Assembly (NCBI GenBank): GCA_016845305.1
Contig: JAERSW010000012.1
Coordinates: 1 to 64,000 of the forward strand
Direction: 5' to 3'
From: Acidimicrobiales bacterium
GTDB taxonomy: Bacteria; Actinomycetota; Acidimicrobiia; Acidimicrobiales; MedAcidi-G1
Length of the DNA stretch: 64,000 bases
Shown: positions 1 through 10,743 of the stretch, piece after piece
Layout of the letters: the number at the start of each line of letters is the position of its first letter
Numbering within the stretch: the stretch's first letter is position 1
Notes under the pieces: generated by a model
Database searches by the model: none
The model's input: only the letters and a program-made list of their open reading frames with translations
Told to the model about the DNA's origin: nothing
Program-made: the position numbers and the translations under genes

Positions 1-21
1 GGCGGTGGGACGGGCCGACGG

Positions 22-483
22 TCAGCCGGCGGGCGGGACCATCTCGGCGCGGTGCGCCTCGAGCTCGGCCACCAGGTCGGGATCGTTCACGGCCAGCATC
101 TGGACGGCCAGCAGGGCGGCGTTCATGGCGCCGTCGACGGCCACGGTGGCCACCGGGATGCCCTTGGGCATCTGGACGGTGGCCAGCAGCGAGTCCCAGC
201 CGTTGATGGCGCCGCCCGAGAGCGGCACGCCGATGACCGGCAGGGTGGTGTGGGCGGCGGCCGCGCCGGCCAGGTGGGCGGCCATGCCGGCGCCGCAGAT
301 GATGGCCGAGTAGCCGGCGTCGCGCGCCCCGGCGATGAAGGCCGAGACGAGCGCCGGGCTGCGGTGCGCCGACATCACCCGCACGTCGGCCTCGATCCCG
401 TAGCGCTCCAACGTCGTGGCGGCCGGCGCCATCTTGTCGCCGTCGTTGGGCGAGCCCATCAGCACCGCAACCTTGTACCCCAT
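22..483 (-). CDS. purE: N5-carboxyaminoimidazole ribonucleotide mutase PurE
   Basis: This is the catalytic PurE subunit of de novo purine synthesis, a cytosolic enzyme that converts N5-CAIR to CAIR. The 153-residue product has the usual length. It opens with the class I signature VLMGSPNDG and carries the SAHRSP segment and the GVPLSGG loop that form the nucleotide-binding site. The ATG at 481-483 is chosen because a strong AGGAGG lies about eight bases upstream; a start ten codons earlier has no ribosome site. It is the last gene of the leftward purA-purD-purE series and is separated from purD by about 90 bases holding two hairpins. PurK is not in the window. Assignment is secure. Confidence 0.96.
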   Translation of the reverse strand: MGYKVAVLMGSPNDGDKMAPAATTLERYGIEADVRVMSAHRSPALVSAFIAGARDAGYSAIICGAGMAAHLAGAAAAHTTLPVIGVPLSGGAINGWDSLLATVQMPKGIPVATVAVDGAMNAALLAVQMLAVNDPDLVAELEAHRAEMVPPAG

Positions 484-505
484 GTCCCTGCTCCTCCTGC
501 TTTCC

Positions 506-554
506 GGCCCCACCGACGGGGCCGCTCGATCCGCTCCGGGACGCTGCGTCCCGG
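506..554 (-). terminator. Two hairpins between purD and purE
   Basis: Two inverted repeats fill the purD-purE gap: eight-base arms CCGGGACG/CGTCCCGG with a three-base loop at 536-554, and six-base arms GGCCCC/GGGGCC at 506-523. Neither is followed by a T tract on the minus strand. They could attenuate transcription or stabilise the mRNA between purD and purE; a full terminator is less likely because purE has no obvious promoter of its own. Confidence 0.4.
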
Positions 555-573
555 GACCCGCTGATTCTGGCCG

Positions 574-1800
574 CTAGCCGGCCACCGTGGGGGACGCCGC
601 CACGTCACCCCGCACCTGCATCCCCGGCCACGACAGCTCGCCCACCGCGGCGTACGCGCGGCTGCGGGCCTCGGCCACGTCGGACCCCTGCCCGGTGACC
701 GTCAGCACCCGTCCTCCGGCGGTGACCAGGCGACCGTCGACCTCTCCGACGCCGGCGGCGAAGACCGTCACGCCCTCGATGGCCGACGCCGCCTCCAGGC
801 CCTCGATGGGGTCACCGGTGCGCGGCGCGACCGGGTAGCCCTCCGAGGCGCACACCACGGTCACCGCCGCCCCGTCGTCGAACGCCGGCACGCGGCCCGA
901 GAGGTCCCCCGCCGCGGCGGCGGCCAGCAGCTCGCCCAGGTCGTCGACGAGGCGGGGCAGCACCACCTGGGTCTCGGGGTCGCCGAAGCGCACGTTGTAC
1001 TCCAGCACCTTCGGCCCGGTCGGCGTGAACATCAGGCCGCAGTAGAGGACGCCGCGGTAGTCGATCCCGCGCCGGCGCAGGGCGGCCAACGTGGGGCGCA
1101 CGGCGTCGTCCATGAGGGCCTCGACAGCGGCGTCGGTGGCCACCGGGACCGGCGAGTACGCACCCATGCCGCCGGTGTTGGGACCGGCGTCGCCGTCGCC
1201 GAGCCGCTTGAAGTCCTGGGCGGGGGCGAGGGCCACGGCGTCGTGCCCGTCGCACACGGCCAGCACCGACAGCTCGGGCCCGGTCAGGCCCTCCTCGATG
1301 ACGAGGGTGCGGCCGGCGTCGCCGAACGCCTCCCCGGAGAGATAGGCGCGCACGGCGTCGACGGCCTCGGCCCGGTCGGTGGTGACCAGCACCCCCTTGC
1401 CGGCGGCCAGGCCGTCGGTCTTGACCACGAAGAGGTCGCCCATGGCGTCGAGGAAGGCCAGGGCCTCGGCCTCGTCGGTGAAGGCGCCGTGGGCGGCGGT
1501 GGCGACGCCGGCGTCGACGAGGACCTCCTTCATCCAGGCCTTGGAGCCCTCGAGGCGGGCCCCGTCGGCACCGGGCCCGAAGACGAGGCGGCCGTCGGCC
1601 CGCAGGCGGTCGGCCAGTCCGTCGACCAGCGGGGCCTCGGGGCCGATGACGACCAGGTCGGCGGCGACGTCCTCGGGAGGGGTGGCCACCGAGCCCTCGA
1701 TGGCCGGGTTGCCCGGCGTGACCACCACCTCGTGGTGGCGGCCCAGTACGTGGGCCAGGGCGTGCTCGCGACCCCCCGAGCCGACGACGCAGATCCGCAT
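574..1800 (-). CDS. purD: Phosphoribosylamine-glycine ligase PurD
   Basis: GAR synthetase joins glycine to phosphoribosylamine using ATP in the second step of purine synthesis. The 408 residues match the family length. The N-terminal domain starts with the signature GSGGREHALA near residue 7. The ATP-grasp part shows KTDGLAAGKGV and LEYNVRFGDPETQ, which carries metal ligands, and is followed by the C-terminal domain with GRVLTVTGQG. The ATG at 1800 lies 26 bases downstream of the purA stop, so the two genes are very likely co-transcribed. No unusual residues were seen. Confidence 0.96.
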   Translation of the reverse strand: MRICVVGSGGREHALAHVLGRHHEVVVTPGNPAIEGSVATPPEDVAADLVVIGPEAPLVDGLADRLRADGRLVFGPGADGARLEGSKAWMKEVLVDAGVATAAHGAFTDEAEALAFLDAMGDLFVVKTDGLAAGKGVLVTTDRAEAVDAVRAYLSGEAFGDAGRTLVIEEGLTGPELSVLAVCDGHDAVALAPAQDFKRLGDGDAGPNTGGMGAYSPVPVATDAAVEALMDDAVRPTLAALRRRGIDYRGVLYCGLMFTPTGPKVLEYNVRFGDPETQVVLPRLVDDLGELLAAAAAGDLSGRVPAFDDGAAVTVVCASEGYPVAPRTGDPIEGLEAASAIEGVTVFAAGVGEVDGRLVTAGGRVLTVTGQGSDVAEARSRAYAAVGELSWPGMQVRGDVAASPTVAG

Positions 1801-1826
1801 GGCTGGTCCGGTCCGCCTGGTCCGAC

Positions 1827-3155
<1,329 letters not shown>

Positions 3156-3240
3156 CTATCGGCCCGACCACGGCCGGGTTCCCGGGGTTTCCGGTGCCCT
3201 CGGGCACGCCACAGGTGGTTCCGGCCGGGCTCGGATCGGG

Positions 3241-3269
3241 GGATCCTGCGCGGTCGACGCGCAGGATCC
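3241..3269 (-). terminator. Perfect 12-bp hairpin downstream of hspR
   Basis: GGATCCTGCGCG and its exact reverse complement are separated by five bases (GTCGA). The element lies in the 332-base gap between the hspR stop and the purA start, so it can end the dnaK operon transcript reading left. There is no U-tract, which is common for terminators in high-GC actinobacteria. Confidence 0.55.
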
Positions 3270-3273
3270 ATGG

Positions 3274-3337
3274 CGATCCACACCCCCTGTGGACAACCCG
3301 CGCAGCCCTACGGGCACAACGAAGGCGCTGTGGACTG
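3274..3337. promoter_or_regulatory. Cluster of three DnaA-box-like sites
   Basis: Three TCCACA cores occur within 64 bases. CGATCCACA lies at 3274-3282 on the plus strand. TTGTCCACA, a common actinobacterial DnaA box, lies at 3288-3296 on the minus strand. CAGTCCACA lies at 3329-3337 on the minus strand. The cluster sits upstream of purA. It might allow DnaA control or titration, but it is far too small and GC-rich for an origin. The rest of the 3108-3439 gap shows only the hairpin and a possible purA -10 box. Confidence 0.3.
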
Positions 3338-3439
3338 GAACGCGTTCTCCCGGCCTCCGCGGAGTTCGGGAAGCAGTGGGAAACCGCAGGTCAGGAGGCC
3401 CCGGCGGCCCCGGTCAGCGGGCCCCTCCGGCGAAGCCGG

Positions 3440-3832
3440 TCAACGAGAACGCCGTCCCCGGTAGATGGTGACGCTCTGGTTCACCGGCACGAGGTCGCGC
3501 CGGTACTGGCGGTGCACGTCGGCCACCGCACGATCGCCCTCGGTCCGGGTCCGATCCAGCTCGGCCTGGAGCCGGGCCACCTCGGCCTCCAGTTCCAGGA
3601 CCCGTCGGACGCCCTCCAGGTTGAGGCCCTCGTCGGTGAGCCGGGCGATGCGCAGGAGCAGCGCGATGTCGTCCTCGCTGTACCGACGGTTGCCACCCGA
3701 GGTGCGGGCCGGGTCGACCAGGCCCCGGCGTTCGTAGATGCGCAGGGTCTGGGGGTGCATGCCGGCCAGCTCGGCGGCCACCGAGATGACGTAGACCGCC
3801 TGATCGGGTCCGGGGCGGGGGATGGGGGTCAT
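3440..3832 (-). CDS. hspR: MerR-family heat-shock repressor HspR
   Basis: A 130-residue MerR-family regulator matching HspR, which represses the dnaK operon with DnaK as co-repressor in Streptomyces and mycobacteria. The winged helix covers residues 14-80, with [15 protein letters not shown] followed by [19 protein letters not shown] coiled coil (about residues 78-105, [18 protein letters not shown]) provides dimerisation. The start is the only Met before the conserved [12 protein letters not shown] segment. It lies 23 bases after dnaJ, as last gene of dnaK-grpE-dnaJ-hspR, the standard actinobacterial arrangement. Position and sequence agree, so confidence is high. The DNA site it would bind upstream of dnaK is degenerate. 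Confidence 0.93.
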   Translation of the reverse strand: MTPIPRPGPDQAVYVISVAAELAGMHPQTLRIYERRGLVDPARTSGGNRRYSEDDIALLLRIARLTDEGLNLEGVRRVLELEAEVARLQAELDRTRTEGDRAVADVHRQYRRDLVPVNQSVTIYRGRRSR

Positions 3833-3855
3833 GGTCGTCCTCCGGTTCCAGTCTG

Positions 3856-5007
3856 TCAGGACGCGTCGGCGGCGTCGTCCGCCACGTCCGCCACGTCCAC
3901 TTGGTCCGCCTGGTCGGCACCCTCGGCCATGGCGGCGGCCAGGGCCTCGACGGCGGCCCGCTCGGCCTCCGGGGGATCGGCGGGCACGTGGACCTCGACA
4001 GTGGCCAACAGGTCGCCGCTGCCCCGCTTCACCGGGATGCCCCGCCCCCGGATCCGGAAGGCCTGTCCGCTCCGGGTGCCGGCCGGGACCCTCAGGGTGA
4101 CGGTGCCGCCGTCCAGCGTGGGCACCTGGACCTCGGCGCCGAGGACGGCCTGCGGATAGGTGATCGACACGCCAACGGTGAGGTGGTCGTCGCGACGCCC
4201 GAACCGCGGGTGCGGATCGACGGCCACGACCACGTACAGGTCGCCGTTCGGTCCGCCTCGGCCCGGCTCGCCCCGACCCTTCAGGCGGATCCGTTGCCCG
4301 TCGTCGACGCCGGCCGGGATCCGGACCTTGACGGCGCGGGGCCGCCGTTCGCTGCCGGATCCCCGGCAGGTCCCGCAGGGGTCGTCGACCTGCTGGCCGC
4401 GACCGCCGCACGAGCCACAGGGTCGGCTGAACGAGAAGGGGCCCTGTGGATCGGCCTGGACGCCCCGACCGCCGCACGTCCCACAGGTCGTGGGGCGGGT
4501 CCCGGGCCGGGCGCCGTTGCCGCCGCACGTCGAACAGGACGCGTCGGACACCAGGTTGACCGAGGTGGTGACCCCCTCGACCGCCTCGACGAACGAGAGC
4601 GTCAGGCGGGTCTCGAGATCCGCGCCCCGGCGGCCACCGTGGCCGCCCCCGCCCTGGCCGCCGAACAGGCCGCCGAACAGGTCACCCAAGTCGAAGCCGG
4701 CCCCACCGGGGAACCCGCCGGAGAAGCCCCCGGGGCCTCCGAAGCCGCCACCCATCGGGCCGCCCATCGGACCCATCTCGCGGACCTGGTCGTACTCGGC
4801 CCGTCGCTCCTCGTCGCCGACGACGTCGTAGGCCGCGGAGACCTCCTTGAACCGGGCCTCTGCCGCCGCGTCGCCGGGGTTGGCGTCGGGGTGCAGCTCT
4901 CGGGCGAGCCTGCGGTAGGCCTTGGTGACGTCCTTCGCCGAGGCGTCCTTCGGGACGCCGAGCGTGGCGTAGTAGTCCTTCTCGAACCACTCCCGCTGGG
5001 CGTTCAC
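3856..5007 (-). CDS. dnaJ: Chaperone DnaJ
   Basis: Co-chaperone that delivers substrate to DnaK and stimulates its ATPase. The 383-residue protein has all type I parts. The J domain (about residues 10-75) carries the HPD motif in [12 protein letters not shown] Gly/Phe-rich linker contains [16 protein letters not shown]. Four zinc-binding repeats follow: [24 protein letters not shown] and CGTCRGSG. The C-terminal substrate-binding domains end in an Asp/Ala-rich tail. It follows grpE after 27 bases and precedes hspR. Actinobacteria often carry a second dnaJ elsewhere; this one belongs to the hspR operon. Confidence 0.96.
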   Translation of the reverse strand: MNAQREWFEKDYYATLGVPKDASAKDVTKAYRRLARELHPDANPGDAAAEARFKEVSAAYDVVGDEERRAEYDQVREMGPMGGPMGGGFGGPGGFSGGFPGGAGFDLGDLFGGLFGGQGGGGHGGRRGADLETRLTLSFVEAVEGVTTSVNLVSDASCSTCGGNGARPGTRPTTCGTCGGRGVQADPQGPFSFSRPCGSCGGRGQQVDDPCGTCRGSGSERRPRAVKVRIPAGVDDGQRIRLKGRGEPGRGGPNGDLYVVVAVDPHPRFGRRDDHLTVGVSITYPQAVLGAEVQVPTLDGGTVTLRVPAGTRSGQAFRIRGRGIPVKRGSGDLLATVEVHVPADPPEAERAAVEALAAAMAEGADQADQVDVADVADDAADAS

Positions 5008-5034
5008 GTCGCCTCCCGCTGCCCGACCGCGGGG

Positions 5035-5597
5035 TCAGCCGCGGACCCGGACCATGGCCGGGCGAAGGACCCGGCCCTCCCAGGCATAGCCGCGACGCAG
5101 GACCTCGACCACCACCTGTCCGGCGTCGTCGCCGTCGTCGGCGGGCTCGTGGAGGACGGCCTCGTGACGGGTGGGGTCGAAGGGCTCGCCGCCGGGGTCG
5201 AGGACCTCGAGGCCGGCCGTCTCCAGCGCCTGGACCAGCGAGGCGCGGATGGGCGCCACGTCGTCGGCCCCGTGCTCCAGGGCCAGGTCGCAGGCGTCCA
5301 GCACGGGCAGCAGCTTCTCGGCGAGGCCACCGCGGGCCAGGGCCCCGATCTCGGCGTTGCGACGTTCGGCCTGCTTCCGGAAGTTGGCGAACTCCGCCGT
5401 CGCCCGCTGCAGGTCGGCCAGGTACCCGTCCCGTTCCGCCTCGACGGCGGCCAGGACGTCGAGCACCGGATCCCCACTGCCCTCCTCCGGCTCCTCGGAA
5501 GCGCTGTCGCCGGCCTCTCGGTCGGACGGGGAGGACGGGGCGTCGACGGCGGGACCTCCGACTGGGTCGTCATCAGGGCCGTCGACGGCCGGATCGC

Positions 5598-5601
<4 letters not shown>
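5035..5601 (-). CDS. grpE: Nucleotide exchange factor GrpE
   Basis: Releases ADP from DnaK. The product has 188 residues: a disordered acidic N-terminus ([15 protein letters not shown]), a long helix typical of the GrpE dimer (about residues 50-90, including [19 protein letters not shown]), and a compact C-terminal beta domain ending in the family signature [16 protein letters not shown]. The ATG overlaps the dnaK stop by four bases (ATGA), so translation is probably coupled to dnaK and keeps the chaperone and its exchange factor in proportion. Confidence 0.95.
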
Positions 5602-7421
<1,820 letters not shown>

Positions 7422-7591
7422 GGTGTCTTCCTCTCTTCTCTCTGTGTCGTTCTTCTCCGGTCCCGGGTGGGGACCTGCGATGGAATGGTCGGGAAGCGGT
7501 GGCGCCCCGCCGGCCCCGGGTGGGGCCCGAGTGGGGGGGGACTGGGCTCCCGGGACCGACGGTGCAGGCTAGGGACTGCCTCCGTGGACAC

Positions 7592-7645
7592 CACCATTTC
7601 TTGGTGCCATTCACTCTAGAAAGTTGAGCGGTACTTTAGCAACTT
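7592..7645 (-). promoter_or_regulatory. dnaK: dnaK promoter with inverted repeats, possible HspR operator
   Basis: On the minus strand TTGCTA (7637-7642) and TAGAGT (7613-7618) are separated by 18 bases and fit a housekeeping promoter. An inverted repeat AAGTTG/CAACTT (7621-7626 and 7640-7645) lies over it. It matches the HspR element CTTGAGT-N7-ACTCAAG only in part (TTGAG on one side, CAA on the other). A second repeat CACCA-N5-TGGTG at 7592-7606 falls at the predicted transcript start. The remaining leader (about 170 bases to the dnaK ATG) shows no other clear signal. Confidence 0.45.
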
Positions 7646-7685
7646 CTGGGCGGAGATTCCCCGGCCCCCTCGGATCGGCGTCCGG

Positions 7686-7691
7686 TACGGT
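7686..7691 (+). promoter_or_regulatory. gpmA: -10 box of a leaderless gpmA promoter
   Basis: TACGGT fits TANNNT and ends exactly six bases before the gpmA ATG, so the transcript would start at or next to the start codon. There is no Shine-Dalgarno sequence. No convincing -35 box was found. Confidence 0.45.
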
Positions 7692-7697
7692 GGCCCG

Positions 7698-8441
7698 ATG
7701 CCCACCCTGATCCTGCTCCGGCACGGCCAGAGCGAGTGGAACGCCACCAACCAGTTCACCGGCTGGTACGACTGCGACCTCACCGCCCAGGGCGAGGTCG
7801 AGGCCCGCGACGGCGCCCGGCTCCTGGCCGAGGCCGGGATCCTCCCCGACGTGGTCCACACCTCGTTGCAGGTCCGGGCCATCCGCACCGCCGAGCTGGC
7901 CCTGGCCGCCCTCGGCCGGTCATGGATCCCCGTCCGACGGGACTGGCGCCTCAACGAACGCCACTACGGCGACCTCACCGGCCTCGACAAGGCCGAGACC
8001 CGGGAGCGGCACGGCGACGAGCAGCTCCAGGCCTGGCGCCGCGGCTACGCCACCCCTCCCCCGCCCATCGCCGACGACAACCCCTTCAACCCCAACGACG
8101 ACGTCCGCTACGCCGACATCGCCCCCCCGCGGGCCGAGTGCCTGGCCGACGTGGTCGAACGCATGCGCCCCTACTGGGACGAGGCCATCGCCCCCGACCT
8201 CCGGGCCGGCCACGTGGTCCTGGTGGCCGCCCACGGCAACAGCCTCCGGGCCATGTGCAAGGAACTCGACGGCATCTCCGACGACGACATCGTGGGACTC
8301 AACATCCCCACGGGCACCCCGCTGCGCTACGAGTTGGACGACGACCTCCGGCCCATCGACGACCGACCGGTGCTGGAACGCTCACTGGATCCAGAGGCCG
8401 CCCGCGCCGCCGCCGAGGCCGTCGCCCGCCAGGCCGGCTGA
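7698..8441 (+). CDS. gpmA: 2,3-bisphosphoglycerate-dependent phosphoglycerate mutase
   Basis: Interconverts 3- and 2-phosphoglycerate in glycolysis and gluconeogenesis through a phosphohistidine. The 247-residue length is that of the dPGM family. The catalytic RHG is in [12 protein letters not shown] near residue 8, the partner acid is in [10 protein letters not shown], and the second histidine is in [11 protein letters not shown]. The ATG has no ribosome-binding site but follows a TANNNT box by six bases. It is divergent from dnaK and convergent with amt, from which it is separated by a strong hairpin. Confidence 0.95.
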   Translation: MPTLILLRHGQSEWNATNQFTGWYDCDLTAQGEVEARDGARLLAEAGILPDVVHTSLQVRAIRTAELALAALGRSWIPVRRDWRLNERHYGDLTGLDKAETRERHGDEQLQAWRRGYATPPPPIADDNPFNPNDDVRYADIAPPRAECLADVVERMRPYWDEAIAPDLRAGHVVLVAAHGNSLRAMCKELDGISDDDIVGLNIPTGTPLRYELDDDLRPIDDRPVLERSLDPEAARAAAEAVARQAG

Positions 8442-8462
8442 GACGTCCGTCGGGACGCGACG

Positions 8463-8519
8463 GGGCGGGTCCCGAAGGACCCGCCCACGCCGGATTCCCG
8501 CCGATTGTCCCCCGGCGGG
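8463..8519. terminator. Bidirectional terminator between gpmA and amt
   Basis: A perfect ten-base stem GGGCGGGTCC/GGACCCGCCC with the stable tetraloop CGAA lies at 8463-8486. A second stem CCCGCCG/CGGCGGG lies at 8497-8519. Both sit in the short gap between two convergent genes and can end transcription from either side. T tracts are absent. Confidence 0.65.
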
Positions 8520-8524
8520 GGAGG

Positions 8525-9973
8525 TCAGCCGACCGACACCGGCTCCGGGCCGTAGCCGGGCGAGCCGTGCTCGGCCACGTCGAGGCCGGCCAGCTCCTCC
8601 TCCTCGGAGACCCGCAGCCCCACCGTCGACGACAGGACCTTGAACAGGACGGCCGTGGTGGCCAGCACCCAGGCGGCCACGATGACCACGCCGATGGCCT
8701 GCACCGCCAGCTGGTCGAACCCGCCGCCGTAGAACAGGCCGGCGTCGTCCCGACCCAGGAAGGCGTCGTCGTGCCTGGCGAACAGGCCGATGGCGAGCGT
8801 GCCCCACACGCCGCACACGCCGTGGACCGACACGGCGCCCACCGGATCGTCGATGCCCCGTCGCTCGATGAACAGCACCGACCAGACGACGACCACGCCG
8901 CCGATCAGGCCCACGATGACCGCCCCGAGGAAGGTCATGGTCCCGGTGCCGGCGGTGATGGAGACCAGGCCGGCCAGGGCGCCGTTTCCGGCCATGCCCA
9001 CGTCGACCGCACCGGTCTTCTTCCAGATGAGGGCCGATGCACCGATCACGCCGGCCGAGGCGGCCAGCAGGGTGGTCATGATGCAGTGGGCCACCCACTC
9101 GTCCATGGCCAGCTCGGAGCCGGCGTTGAAGCCGAACCATCCGAACCACAGGATGAACACGCCGATGACGGCATAGCCCACGTTGTGGCCGGGCAGCGCC
9201 CGGGGCGTGCCGTCCGGCCCGTACTTGCCGAGGCGGGGACCGAGGAACACGGCGCCCATGAGGGCCGCCCAGCCGCCGGCGCTGTGCACGATGCTCGAGC
9301 CGGCGAAGTCGCTGAACCGGGCGTCGCCGATGGCCAGGTCGGACAGGATCCCGTCCCCGTGCCAGAACATGTGGACGACCACCGGGTAGATGAAGCCGCT
9401 CATCACCAGGCTGAACAGCAGGTAGGCCGAGAACTTGGTCCGCTCGGCCATGGCCCCCGAGGCGATGGTCACCGCGGTGGCGGCGAACACGACCTGGAAG
9501 AAGAAGAAGGACGGCGTGGCCAGCACGTCCCCATCCGCGAACGACTCCGACATGCCCGACAGGAAGAAGGTGTCGGTGCCGATGAGGCTGGCTCCGTCGG
9601 ACCCGAAGGCGAAGCCGAAGCCCACCGCCCAGAAGGCCAGGGCACCGATCGCCATGTCGGCCAGGTTCTTGGCCATGATGTTGCCGATGTTCTTGGCCCG
9701 GGTCAGCCCGGCCTCGACCAGGGCGAAGCCGGCCTGCATCAGGAACACGAGGCAGCCAGCCAGGATCAGCCACAGGCTGGTCAACAGCGCGCCGTTGTAC
9801 TCGGCGGGCGTGATCTCCTGGGCCATGGCCGGCGTGGCCGTCAGGAGGACGGCGGCGCCGACCCCGAACAGGCCGAAGCCGATCTTGTGGATCCGGCTGC
9901 GGCCCGCCCGCCGCAGCCAGAGGCGCCCCACGGCGCCCCTCGATCGGTGTTCGGTTCTGGTGGTCTCTCGCAC
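8525..9973 (-). CDS. amt: Ammonium transporter Amt
   Basis: Membrane channel of the Amt/MEP/Rh family for ammonium uptake, 482 residues. A cleavable signal sequence (hydrophobic core FGLFGVGAAVLLTATPAMA) precedes about eleven membrane segments. Family motifs include GFALVEAGLTRAKN early and SIVHSAGGWAALMGA and VHGVCGVWGTLAIG in the core. The GTG at 9973 is preferred because GGAGGGG lies eight bases before it; the in-frame GTG five codons upstream has no such site. No glnK follows, which is unusual for amt. A GlnR-like operator lies about 150 bases upstream. Confidence 0.94.
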   Translation of the reverse strand: MRETTRTEHRSRGAVGRLWLRRAGRSRIHKIGFGLFGVGAAVLLTATPAMAQEITPAEYNGALLTSLWLILAGCLVFLMQAGFALVEAGLTRAKNIGNIMAKNLADMAIGALAFWAVGFGFAFGSDGASLIGTDTFFLSGMSESFADGDVLATPSFFFFQVVFAATAVTIASGAMAERTKFSAYLLFSLVMSGFIYPVVVHMFWHGDGILSDLAIGDARFSDFAGSSIVHSAGGWAALMGAVFLGPRLGKYGPDGTPRALPGHNVGYAVIGVFILWFGWFGFNAGSELAMDEWVAHCIMTTLLAASAGVIGASALIWKKTGAVDVGMAGNGALAGLVSITAGTGTMTFLGAVIVGLIGGVVVVWSVLFIERRGIDDPVGAVSVHGVCGVWGTLAIGLFARHDDAFLGRDDAGLFYGGGFDQLAVQAIGVVIVAAWVLATTAVLFKVLSSTVGLRVSEEEELAGLDVAEHGSPGYGPEPVSVG

Positions 9974-10125
9974 GATTGCCCCCTCCACGGGTGGACGTCG
10001 GTTCGCACGGCAACGTACGGAGGCCGGATTTCACGCTCGTCAGCACGGCGTGACATCCCGGCGACGGGCACCTGAACGTTCTCTGACCGCGTGCCCGGCC
10101 GGGGCCGGAACGGCGCCGTCCGGCC

Positions 10126-10163
10126 GTGACCACCGGTTCACCCGGGCGTAACAGGCGGGAAAC
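10126..10163. promoter_or_regulatory. GlnR-like operator between amt and a regulator gene
   Basis: Four pentamers are spaced exactly six bases apart: GTGAC, TTCAC, GTAAC, GAAAC. The actinobacterial GlnR consensus is gTnAC-n6-GaAAC repeated twice; three of the four blocks match and the phasing of 11 is exact. It lies 153 bases upstream of the amt start on one side and 22 bases upstream of the regulator ATG on the other. Confidence 0.55.
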
Positions 10164-10173
10164 AGGGCCTTCC

Positions 10174-10179
10174 TAGGGT
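10174..10179 (+). promoter_or_regulatory. -10 box of a leaderless promoter
   Basis: TAGGGT followed by six bases and then the ATG at 10186. There is no Shine-Dalgarno. The box starts 11 bases after the GlnR-like repeats end, so a bound regulator would sit over the -35 region. Confidence 0.4.
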
Positions 10180-10185
10180 CCGACC

Positions 10186-10677
10186 ATGGATCGGGACGTG
10201 GCGTTGGTGCGGTGGCCGTCCGAGGAGGACCGCCTGGACGAGTTGCGGGGCCGGGCCGTCCCCCGCCTGGTACTGGTCGCCCCGCATGCCGAGGCCTTCT
10301 CCCCGGCCGACGACCTGGAGGACTGGGTCCGGCTCCCGGCGGCCGAGGTCGACGTCCGGATCCGGGTCCGGACGCTGAAGCGCCGGGCCGCCGACGCGGC
10401 CGAACGGCTCCCCGAGCTCGACGACGGTCGGCTGCTGCGGTACGGACGCTGGTGGGTGGCCCTCGCCCCCGTCGAGGCCCGACTGGCGGAAGCCCTGGTC
10501 GACCGGTTCGGCGCCGTGGTCGGCCGCACCGACCTGGCCCGGGCCGGATGGCCCGAGGGGCTGCCCAGCCGCAACTCGCTGGACGTGCAACTGGGGCGCC
10601 TCCGGCGACGCCTCGACGGATCGGGCCTGGCCCTGCGCACCGTCCGGTCCCGGGGCTGCATCCTCGCTCCCGCCTGA
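10186..10677 (+). CDS. Short OmpR/GlnR-type winged-helix transcriptional regulator
   Basis: A 163-residue DNA-binding protein. The C-terminal half (about residues 80-160) is a Trans_reg_C winged helix: GRWWVALAPVEARLAEALVDR, then GRTDLARAGWPEG, the recognition helix in NSLDVQLGRLRRRLD and the wing in LRTVRSRGCIL. The first 70 residues are too short for a receiver domain and lack a phospho-acceptor pattern, though VDVRIRVRTLKRRA resembles the end of one. It is divergent from amt across a GlnR-like operator. GlnR itself is an atypical OmpR-family protein that is not phosphorylated, so a reduced nitrogen regulator is possible but unproven. Confidence 0.75.
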   Translation: MDRDVALVRWPSEEDRLDELRGRAVPRLVLVAPHAEAFSPADDLEDWVRLPAAEVDVRIRVRTLKRRAADAAERLPELDDGRLLRYGRWWVALAPVEARLAEALVDRFGAVVGRTDLARAGWPEGLPSRNSLDVQLGRLRRRLDGSGLALRTVRSRGCILAPA

Positions 10678-10743
10678 GCGCGACGCCCCGGACGGCGTCC
10701 GGGCGAGAACCGCACCGGTGGCCCCCGATAGTCTCGGGCCGCC

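Noticed and set aside
3274-3337. Replication origin
   Set aside because: Only three DnaA-like boxes, no AT-rich unwinding region, and no dnaA, dnaN or gyrase genes nearby.
9974-10125. Riboswitch upstream of amt
   Set aside because: No conserved aptamer pattern was recognised and the amt ATG/GTG region has an ordinary ribosome site; the phased GlnR-like boxes explain control better.
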